Assembly: GCA_013375495.1 (NCBI GenBank)
Contig: JABXKC010000004.1
Location: 1-64,000 of the forward strand
From: Promethearchaeota archaeon
Lineage (GTDB): Archaea > Asgardarchaeota > Lokiarchaeia > Sigynarchaeales > SOKP01
Length of the DNA: 64,000 nt
Direction: 5' to 3'
The notes below the pieces were generated by a model that saw nothing but the letters and a program-made list of their open reading frames with translations, was not told the origin of the DNA and did no database searches. Below, piece by piece: positions 34,737 through 41,768 of the stretch. The first letter of the stretch is position 1. The number at the start of each line of letters is the position of its first letter. The translations under genes were made by a program, and so were the position numbers.

Positions 34737-37256
34737 ATGAAATTTAATGACTTGGAACCCGTTAAAAAAGAAGAAAAAACCGATGAGATATTTCAATATA
34801 TTAACGATGAGAGAATTTTAAGAGTTCTTCTCGAGTTAAAAATATTTAAGTTAAGGGAGATTCAGAAGGAAGCCATAAAAAAAGGAGTTTTTTTTCGAAA
34901 ATCATTTTTAGTCTGTGCTCCTTCGGGATCTGGTAAAACTTTAATAGGTGAAATCTGCGCCGTTAATAATGTGTTCCAAAAGTTCGGAAAAAGTATCTAC
35001 CTTGTACCTTTTAAAGCGTTGGCAACAGAGAAATATGTCCACTTTAAAAAAAGTTACGAAAGGTTTGGGGTTAAAGTTGAATTATCAATTGGAGATTACG
35101 ATATAGACGACTCAAAACTCGAGCAAGCGGATGTTTTAGTGACTACATATGAAAAAATGGACTCAATACTGCGCAATTTTAGCGATAAAGAGTGGATTTT
35201 TGATATTTCCACTATAATTATTGATGAGATTCACATACTAGGTGATGCTAGTGGCTCTCGGGGCCCACGCTTAGAGTCGTTGATAGTGAGGTTAAACGAG
35301 TTTTTGCATAGCCCGCAAATAATAGGTCTTTCAGCAACAATAGCAAACGCCAAATTCTTTAACGAATGGCTATCATCTCTTGGAAACAAAACAACGCTTA
35401 TATCATCAGATATTCGACCCGTTCCTCTCCAATATAAGATTGAAATAACCCAAAATAAAGACTCCACTATTAAAAAAATAATTAAGGCTACTTTAGATAA
35501 TCGGGGTCAGATATTAATATTCTTAAATAAAAGAAAGTCTACGCAACAGACTGCGAGAAATCTTAAAAACTTGGTGAAAACTCACATTTCCGAATCTGAA
35601 CTGAAAGCCTGCAAAAAAATCGAGGAGAAACTTAACGCTATTAAAGGAAGACACCTAGAGCTAAAAAAAGTCGTGAAATGCGGAGTTGCCTTTCATCACG
35701 CAGGATTATTACCAAAGGAAAGAAAGCTAATCGAAGACGCCTACCGTAAACACCTCATTAAAGTAATTTGTTCTACGACAACTTTGAGCGCCGGTGTTAA
35801 TCTCCCAAGTCGAGTAGTTATTGTAAAAGATTTTAAAAAATACGTTACTTCAGGGCATAATATAAAGAACTTTTCAGGTTATTACGAAAACGGAGACGGT
35901 TTTTCTTACTTCATGCCTTTTTCAGCTAACTCCGTTTTTCAAATGCTAGGTCGGGCTGGGAGGCCAGGACTTGATACTGAAGGGTTTGGGTATTTATTGG
36001 TTAACGATTTGGACGAGAGGGATTGGGTAGAAGACCATTACTTCCAAAATGTTCTACAATTTGGAGTGTACACACCTAAGTATAATGATTTAACTTCGGG
36101 CTTAAACCGGATTAACACCTTAAAAGAACAAGTTCTCCTTCGAATTTACGAAGAGAAAAATATTACCCTGGAGAAGTTGAAAGTATTTTTTCAGAAAACT
36201 TACTTCTGGTACGGAATTAAGAATAAGATGGAACGACAAGATATCCCAATAGATCAGCTCCTTATGATCCAAGAAATAACTCCAACCAATATTTTAAAAC
36301 TTCATTCAGACCCTCAAAAAGTTAAAAAGTTAATGATTAACCATCATCAGATCAAAATTACTAAGTTATCAAAATCCAATGTGTCGGGATATGTTAAGAG
36401 CGATTTTGGAGTATTTTTTACCGAATTCGATACAGATGTGGGAATCCGTTGTACGTGTGGATTTCAGAACGGTATATCTAACGATTATTCGAACGAACAA
36501 TTTATTTTTGAATTCTGTGATCATATCACTGCATTTTTAGTTCACTTGATCAATATTCCTGATAATAATTTTCAGAAATATGTAAACGATATCGTCCCAA
36601 AATCCGTAAAGCACCAATATGTCCTTAATTACCTTTTTGAGAAAGGATTAATAACAAAGAGAGATGACGGAACTATTAAATGTTCGCAGTTCGGAAAGTT
36701 GATAATCCGCTTATACCTTTATCCTGTTTCTGGAGTACTCATTCGATACAAGCTTGAAAATACTGTTTTAGAAACGTTCCAAGATATTGTTAAAGAAGCT
36801 TACGAGGTGCTAAAAGCAGAGCATAAGGTCCGTGACTACCGATTACTCCAACCTATATTAGAGTGGTGCGACGAAGAACCTCTAGATGATATTTTAGAGC
36901 GCCATAAAATTATGACCGGGGACCTTTACACTACAAAAGACAACCTAGAAAGGATCATAACTTTTATTGGAATAATCGCTATCCACTTGAGCGAATCAGA
37001 CCTAGATCTACAAGAGGATATGACAAGAATAGCTGAGATGGCTGAAACGCTTAAAATAAGAATTCACTATGGCATACACGAGGAATTATTCGATTTAGTA
37101 TTAAGATTAGATAATGTAGCACGAATTAGGGCAAGGATATTGCATAATGCTGGGTTTCACACAGCAACCCAAGTAAAAAAACAAAATCCTTATGTCCTAG
37201 ACCGAAAAACGGGGTTAGGAATTAATCTTTGTAAAAAAATTATCAACGGAAAGTAA
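34737..37256 (+). CDS. Hel308/Ski2-like SF2 DNA helicase
   Basis: An 839-aa helicase. Walker A is APSGSGKT (residues 61-68), the DExH box reads DEIH, and motif III is SATIANA. FHHAGLLPKERKLIE, TTTLSAGVNLPSR and MLGRAGRPG are motifs IV-VI of the Ski2/Hel308 class. A winged-helix/ratchet region and a C-terminal HhH (RARILHNAGFHTATQV) complete the Hel308 plan. Hel308 unwinds lagging-strand-type forks during replication restart. Conserved motifs look intact, so it should be active. The length is slightly above that of typical Hel308. A T-rich TATA element near 34675 precedes it. Could also be a related Ski2-type paralogue. Confidence 0.85.
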   Translation: MKFNDLEPVKKEEKTDEIFQYINDERILRVLLELKIFKLREIQKEAIKKGVFFRKSFLVCAPSGSGKTLIGEICAVNNVFQKFGKSIYLVPFKALATEKYVHFKKSYERFGVKVELSIGDYDIDDSKLEQADVLVTTYEKMDSILRNFSDKEWIFDISTIIIDEIHILGDASGSRGPRLESLIVRLNEFLHSPQIIGLSATIANAKFFNEWLSSLGNKTTLISSDIRPVPLQYKIEITQNKDSTIKKIIKATLDNRGQILIFLNKRKSTQQTARNLKNLVKTHISESELKACKKIEEKLNAIKGRHLELKKVVKCGVAFHHAGLLPKERKLIEDAYRKHLIKVICSTTTLSAGVNLPSRVVIVKDFKKYVTSGHNIKNFSGYYENGDGFSYFMPFSANSVFQMLGRAGRPGLDTEGFGYLLVNDLDERDWVEDHYFQNVLQFGVYTPKYNDLTSGLNRINTLKEQVLLRIYEEKNITLEKLKVFFQKTYFWYGIKNKMERQDIPIDQLLMIQEITPTNILKLHSDPQKVKKLMINHHQIKITKLSKSNVSGYVKSDFGVFFTEFDTDVGIRCTCGFQNGISNDYSNEQFIFEFCDHITAFLVHLINIPDNNFQKYVNDIVPKSVKHQYVLNYLFEKGLITKRDDGTIKCSQFGKLIIRLYLYPVSGVLIRYKLENTVLETFQDIVKEAYEVLKAEHKVRDYRLLQPILEWCDEEPLDDILERHKIMTGDLYTTKDNLERIITFIGIIAIHLSESDLDLQEDMTRIAEMAETLKIRIHYGIHEELFDLVLRLDNVARIRARILHNAGFHTATQVKKQNPYVLDRKTGLGINLCKKIINGK

Positions 37257-37284
37257 GAGTATCTAGTTCCAATATAGTCATAGC

Positions 37285-37701
37285 TTATTTTGTTAAAGAA
37301 ATCTCCTTTACCCGTTTATCCACTTCGGAATTAAAGTTATGAAATAGCGCCACATCGCTTTCCCAATTATTTGTCAGCTTACTTCGATACCTTTCGAAAA
37401 ATAGGTTTGATAATATCTCAAAATTTTCATTTGCCACTTTAGTTTTAACGTGAATAGTGGAAATTCCGATAAAGAAGAAAGGCTCGATTTTCTTAAAATG
37501 CAAACGGTAATCATTTAACGTAACTTTTTGCATATCTCTTTTGAAACAAATTTTATAGATAGAATTTATAGCGTGAAAATACGCACCGATAAGCGTTTCA
37601 TCACATTGTAAAAGAGAACAATGACTAAAAATTACCTTCCCGCCATCTGCTAACACAAAAAAATCTAATAAAAAATCTGGCATGACAAATGAATACCACA
37701 T
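37285..37701 (-). CDS. Longin-like domain protein
   Basis: From ATG 37701 (or 37683) the product is about 138 aa. The pattern FLLDFFVLADGGKVIFSH (two strands), the helix TLIGAYFHAINSIYKIC, then HFKKIEPFFFIGISTI and a long helix NENFEILSNLFFERYR fits a longin/roadblock-type alpha-beta-alpha sandwich. Such domains in Asgard archaea are thought to partner small GTPases. Longer starts in this frame (to 37968) would run through the divergent gene and its promoter at 37766-37783 and are rejected. The family call comes from pattern only. Confidence 0.5.
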   Translation of the reverse strand: MWYSFVMPDFLLDFFVLADGGKVIFSHCSLLQCDETLIGAYFHAINSIYKICFKRDMQKVTLNDYRLHFKKIEPFFFIGISTIHVKTKVANENFEILSNLFFERYRSKLTNNWESDVALFHNFNSEVDKRVKEISLTK

Positions 37702-37765
37702 TTTTTGAATATTTAAAATGAAATGTGATCTCAATGATATCAAAACTATTGTGATCTCAACAAAA

Positions 37766-37783
37766 TTTTTCCTTTTTAAATAG
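37766..37783 (+). promoter_or_regulatory. BRE/TATA promoter of the 37828 gene
   Basis: TTTTTCCTTTTTAAATAG, the composite promoter motif, lies 45-60 nt upstream of the ATG at 37828. Confidence 0.6.
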
Positions 37784-37827
37784 CTGAGGAATAATGTCCT
37801 TAACCTACAATAAAATGAAATAACGCG

Positions 37828-38112
37828 ATGGATTCTAAAGAAGAGCAAGATCCATTTGAAATTCACGACAGAAGGAAAATTAGAATAAAAGAATTTCTGG
37901 TCTTTAAAGAATTGGATGACGATCAAGACAACTACATCATAAAGGAATTTGAAAAGACCAGGGAACAAACTTTAGAAGCGCTTGAATTCATCCAAAAAAT
38001 TATAAAAAATCATCCTGACTTGAAATCAGATCGAATAAAAGGCTATCTAAGGCGACAGCGATATTTTATGAAATTATTTCTTGAAGAAGTAAATAAGGAT
38101 TATTCTGAGTAG
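37828..38112 (+). CDS. Small charged helical protein, unknown
   Basis: A 94-aa protein of three charged helices (KEFLVFKELDDDQDNYII; KTREQTLEALEFIQKII; GYLRRQRYFMKLFLEEV). It has no membrane segment or metal site. It has its own composite promoter and is followed 3 nt after its stop by the promoter of another small gene. Function unknown. Confidence 0.55.
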   Translation: MDSKEEQDPFEIHDRRKIRIKEFLVFKELDDDQDNYIIKEFEKTREQTLEALEFIQKIIKNHPDLKSDRIKGYLRRQRYFMKLFLEEVNKDYSE

Positions 38113-38115
38113 AAA

Positions 38116-38129
38116 TTTTTTTTTAAATA
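38116..38129 (+). promoter_or_regulatory. T-tract/TATA promoter of the 38175 gene
   Basis: TTTTTTTTTAAATA precedes the small gene at 38175 by about 45 nt, begins 4 nt after the previous stop, and may also act as the T-tract terminator of the gene before. Confidence 0.5.
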
Positions 38130-38174
38130 GAATCTGTAATAATAAGTTGTAAAACTGTGAAAAAGGTGAGTAGA

Positions 38175-38411
38175 ATGGGTATTGAAACAGAAAAAAATAG
38201 GAAACACGAAACCTTAGTTATCGAGATTTCAGAATATGATAGAGTAGAGTTAGTGCTTAATAAGATTATAATTCCATTTTCAGAAGTCCTGAAAGCCTCG
38301 AGTGTTCCAGATATTTATTTTGGATACGAAAAAATCCCCTTTGAAAAACGGGATCCATTCTATAAGAGCATTATGAGACAAGAATTTGCAGATGCGATGC
38401 GCTCAGACTAA
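38175..38411 (+). CDS. Small acidic protein, unknown
   Basis: A 78-aa protein. The ATG at 38175 is preferred over an in-frame GTG at 38157 because AGGTGA lies just upstream as a ribosome site. It has an alpha/beta appearance (HETLVIEISEYDRVELVLNK; IIIPFSEVLKASS). Convergent with the DUF1922-like gene, overlapping it by 4 nt. Function unknown. Confidence 0.5.
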   Translation: MGIETEKNRKHETLVIEISEYDRVELVLNKIIIPFSEVLKASSVPDIYFGYEKIPFEKRDPFYKSIMRQEFADAMRSD

Positions 38412-38938
38412 ATTTCTTGAGAAATTTTATAATAGAATTCTTCATCTTTCAAGCGGATTAAAAATCCCTTCTTCTTGAACTTCTTAATAAGAAGGGGTAT
38501 TTCTTGACTTGGGATTCCAGCATCTTCAGCTTTAATCTCAATCATGTATGCAGGAAACTTTTGGTAAAGTTTAGTAAGCTTAAGTAAGAGAATTTCAAAT
38601 TTAAGGTTGTTATCCTGTTCAATACTAGGTTTATCTTTAGAATGAGAATGTGTGTAAGTAATGTTATAACCACTTTTTATGTCGATTATAAAATCGTTTT
38701 GTGATCTGAACTCAGGAACGGCTAATTCATTTTGCTTCTGTTTAACAGCATTTACAGCACTGGTCACACCATGTACAATTTCTCCTTCATTTAGTATATT
38801 TTTCACTTGGTGAGAACGCCCGCATCGTAAGCACTTTTTTGCTTTCTGAGATGTTTTCACATACGAAAACTGCTGGCACTTTCTGCATGCAAAAACTAAG
38901 TAAGGAGTCTCGTCCTTTTCGAAACCGATTTTTTCCAT
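38408..38938 (-). CDS. DUF1922-like zinc protein with C-terminal winged-helix-like part
   Basis: From ATG 38938 the protein is 176 aa. The N-terminal zinc ribbon reads FACRKCQQFSYVKTSQKAKK then CLRCGRSHQV (CxxC...CxxC), as in archaeal DUF1922 proteins. The C-terminal part (PAYMIEIKAEDAGIPSQEIPL then KKKGFLIRLKDEEFYY) looks like a winged helix. The ATG lies 1 nt after the stop of the Hef-like helicase, with GAGGGTG as ribosome site, so they are co-expressed. A DNA-binding accessory role to the helicase is plausible. Confidence 0.65.
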   Translation of the reverse strand: MEKIGFEKDETPYLVFACRKCQQFSYVKTSQKAKKCLRCGRSHQVKNILNEGEIVHGVTSAVNAVKQKQNELAVPEFRSQNDFIIDIKSGYNITYTHSHSKDKPSIEQDNNLKFEILLLKLTKLYQKFPAYMIEIKAEDAGIPSQEIPLLIKKFKKKGFLIRLKDEEFYYKISQEI

Positions 38939-38939
38939 A

Positions 38940-41108
38940 TCAAACACCCTCGAATTTGTTTTGAGAATGTAAATATATATTTTTAACGATGAAATATAGT
39001 TCTTCTGGAAGATCAATTGGAATAGCTTTTAAATCATTATTTTGGCCCCATTCCTTTATTTTTTCCTTAAGGAGTCGTTCTTCATCTTGGTACTCTTCAG
39101 AAAAGTCAACAAAATCGAAAATTGAAACAAATAGGGTATATTTCTTACTTAAATGAGATATCTTTTTTAATAGTGATTCCTCTTCAAATTGATGTGGATC
39201 TAAAGCTTGGATTATAACTCGATCGAACAGGGTAATATGGTTTATTGATTTCACGATCTCGAAAGATATTTGGTCGTCCTGAAGATTTTTTCTTATTCCG
39301 AATTTAACGGGAAGCGATTTGCTTATTTTTATTTCTGCTTCTTTTTGCTTTTTTACTATTAAATCACTCGATGGTTTTTGTAAAAACGCCTGTAAATTGC
39401 CTTGTTTTTGGTGAATTTCAACTTTTCTGGGAGGTTCAGAGCGCGGTTCTTCTAATAGGTTTTCTTCTACTATTATTTCCTTAGGAACTGTTGTGTAGGA
39501 AGTTCTTAACTGTTTATCGCTCTTTAGGTTGACGTTCATCTTCTTTAGTTTGCTAAGAGCAATGTGCATGTAAATTTCGTCATGAGTGTCCTTACAATAA
39601 AGGATGATAACCTTACCTTCACGATGGCGTGCAGTCCTTCCCTTTCTTTGAATGAATCTAATTTCTGAGGCAACTACATCGTAAAAAATAACTAAATCGC
39701 ATTCTGCTATGTCTAAGCCTTCCTCTCCTACGTTTGTACTTACCAAAATATTGTAGTGCCCTTGTTTGAACTGTTCTAATATTGCTAACTGATTTTTTTG
39801 AGACATTCCTTTGTCGTCCTTAGATTTAGTAGTTTGTCCTACAAATCTAGCCGGCTTTATAATCTCAGAATTACTCGTTTTTAACTTGTTTACAATATTT
39901 TTAACTGAATCCCGCAATTTTACAAAAACTAAAACCCTTGAATCTGGGTTGCTTTTAAACTCTTGTAGGAGTAGTTTTTCGAGCACATAAAATTTAGGGT
40001 GAATCAGTTGCTCTGGAGATAAATCTTCGTTTTTCTTTAGTTCTATATAAATTTGGTTTATCCTATGGTCCGAAGCTAGAATTTTGACCGCCTTCGAGCT
40101 AGTTTTTTTTCGAGCGTCTTGTTTTACTTTCCTTAAATAGATCAGTAACACATCTAAACCTTGCTGCTCTATCAATTCATGCATGTGAAATAAAATCAAT
40201 GCTTGAGCGTTTACTGATAGTGCGCTGTAAACTCCCGTTTTATCACCGTCTCCTTTAACTAATCTAACTAACTCGGCATTAAGCTTTATTAAATCCTTTC
40301 GGATCACTTTAGTATATAACTTATCTGCTTTAACGCCTAAGAAACCTAGTTGAGAAAGGTATTGTAAGCGTTCTTCTAAAAGAGTTTGAATTGCTAAATA
40401 AGCGTCTCCCATTAGCTCGGTGAGATTAACGCCAATCTTGTACACATCCATAGGCTTTAAATAAGTTTTCACATCAACATCTTTTCTCGTCCGAGTATGG
40501 ATATTTTTAAGGGGAATATATAGGTTCTTACATAATATGTTAATCTTTTCTTTGGATGAACCAGGGCTTGCTGTCAAACCTAAAATCGTTCCATCTGGAT
40601 TTTGGTCTACAAATTCGTCTGCGATGAGCGTGTAAGCATAATCACCCGTGGCATGATGAGCTTCGTCAAAAATGATTAAACAAACGCTTTCTAAATTATA
40701 TCTTCTGCTAACTAAATCGTTTCTCAAAGTTTGGGGCGTGTAAAAAATGATCTGATTTTCTTGGAATAATTCTACTCTCTTCTCAGGAACAGTCTTACCG
40801 GTTAACACTACGAATTGTTCCTCAGGAATTGTCATCAGATTCTTGAATGAGTCGTAATGTTGATTGATTAAGGGTCGTGTAGGTGCTAAAACGATGATTT
40901 TGCTTTTATGAGGAAAGTTTTCTAATGTTCCAGCAGCTACATAGACTCCGATGATTGTTTTCCCTAATCCTGTAGGAAGAACAACCAGAGAATTTTTAGA
41001 CACACATTCTTTAGCTATTTTCAACTGATATTCTCTATGTTCAATCTGCTTCTCCCGCAAATACGACATCTTTTTCGCCTTGTTAGCATTCTTTTCTAGT
41101 TCGAGCAT
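38940..41108 (-). CDS. Hef/FANCM-like SF2 helicase with degenerate nuclease domain
   Basis: About 722 aa from ATG 41108 (GTG 41120 is possible). The helicase has LPTGLGKT (Walker A), DEAH in IIFDEAHHA, TPQTLRNDL, then STNVGEEGLDIAECD and QRKGRTARHREG. This is the Hef/FANCM/MPH1 class that remodels forks and branched DNA. In archaeal Hef an XPF-type ERCC4 nuclease follows. Here the corresponding C-terminal region (FGIRKN ... VIIQALDPHQFEEESLL ... LFVSIFDFVDF) keeps a similar layout but lacks the ERKxxxD catalytic motif. It is therefore probably helicase-only. It overlaps or abuts both neighbours and forms a three-gene operon. Confidence 0.85.
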   Translation of the reverse strand: MLELEKNANKAKKMSYLREKQIEHREYQLKIAKECVSKNSLVVLPTGLGKTIIGVYVAAGTLENFPHKSKIIVLAPTRPLINQHYDSFKNLMTIPEEQFVVLTGKTVPEKRVELFQENQIIFYTPQTLRNDLVSRRYNLESVCLIIFDEAHHATGDYAYTLIADEFVDQNPDGTILGLTASPGSSKEKINILCKNLYIPLKNIHTRTRKDVDVKTYLKPMDVYKIGVNLTELMGDAYLAIQTLLEERLQYLSQLGFLGVKADKLYTKVIRKDLIKLNAELVRLVKGDGDKTGVYSALSVNAQALILFHMHELIEQQGLDVLLIYLRKVKQDARKKTSSKAVKILASDHRINQIYIELKKNEDLSPEQLIHPKFYVLEKLLLQEFKSNPDSRVLVFVKLRDSVKNIVNKLKTSNSEIIKPARFVGQTTKSKDDKGMSQKNQLAILEQFKQGHYNILVSTNVGEEGLDIAECDLVIFYDVVASEIRFIQRKGRTARHREGKVIILYCKDTHDEIYMHIALSKLKKMNVNLKSDKQLRTSYTTVPKEIIVEENLLEEPRSEPPRKVEIHQKQGNLQAFLQKPSSDLIVKKQKEAEIKISKSLPVKFGIRKNLQDDQISFEIVKSINHITLFDRVIIQALDPHQFEEESLLKKISHLSKKYTLFVSIFDFVDFSEEYQDEERLLKEKIKEWGQNNDLKAIPIDLPEELYFIVKNIYLHSQNKFEGV

Positions 41109-41113
41109 TACCT

Positions 41114-41698
41114 TTAACACCCCTTAGTGATTTGTATGAGATATTCCTCTACTTCTAATTTAGTTATCAATTTTTTACTCTTATTATAAAAAGATATTAA
41201 CTTTCCTGCTTCAATTGCGAGTTTTGAAGGGTATATCAAGCCATTTCCTCTATATTCGAAGAAATAAGGGTGATATCGCCTGAGATCCTTTATTTTCCTC
41301 GAAAATTCCGTATTTTTTTGCTTAATGTCAAACCCCTTTCCTATCTTTACGTGCTGAACATAATAAACTATATCATTTAATACTCTAACTTGTTCTTGGT
41401 TAATTTCAATTTCTTTAGGCTCGTTAGTTAAAAAGTTTTTTACCTCCGATTTTAACTTTAAGACCAGATAGGTTTTGTTGTTTTTCCACTTTTTAAACAG
41501 GTAGAAGTCTTCGAACACCGAACTAAATAAGTTTTGAAAGCGAAAAACTAGCTCTAGAACCTCGTTTAATTCCATTTCAGATAATTCTAGAAATGCAGCT
41601 AACTTATCGAGACTAAACATACTGTTTTTCCGGACTTGGAACTTCTCCAAGGCTGATATTAGTTGATGTAACTGCTTAAATTTAACACTTTGAGCCAT
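41114..41698 (-). CDS. Winged-helix-like protein upstream of the Hef-like helicase
   Basis: A 194-aa protein with helical and winged-helix-like segments (FSLDKLAAFLELSEMELNEV suggests an HTH; RYHPYFFEYRGNGLIYPSK suggests a wing). It ends within the start region of the helicase gene (overlap with the GTG at 41120), so it is the first gene of the Hef-like operon. The promoter at 41721-41738 gives leaderless spacing. Probably a DNA-binding partner; no family recognised. Confidence 0.55.
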   Translation of the reverse strand: MAQSVKFKQLHQLISALEKFQVRKNSMFSLDKLAAFLELSEMELNEVLELVFRFQNLFSSVFEDFYLFKKWKNNKTYLVLKLKSEVKNFLTNEPKEIEINQEQVRVLNDIVYYVQHVKIGKGFDIKQKNTEFSRKIKDLRRYHPYFFEYRGNGLIYPSKLAIEAGKLISFYNKSKKLITKLEVEEYLIQITKGC

Positions 41699-41720
41699 TA
41701 CTAATTAAATTTGTCGTAAG

Positions 41721-41738
41721 AATAAAAAGGAAAAATTT
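41721..41738 (-). promoter_or_regulatory. Promoter of the Hef-like operon
   Basis: Minus-strand AAATTTTTCCTTTTTATT is the composite T-tract/CC/TATA motif, 23-40 nt upstream of the ATG at 41698, indicating a leaderless transcript. Confidence 0.6.
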
Positions 41739-41768
41739 TAGATCTAATATTAAAATAAAAAAAAGTAA

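Noticed and set aside
37702..37968. Longer N-terminus for the longin-like protein
   Set aside because: It would run through the promoter and start of the divergent 37828 gene and reads as antisense-type hydrophobic sequence.
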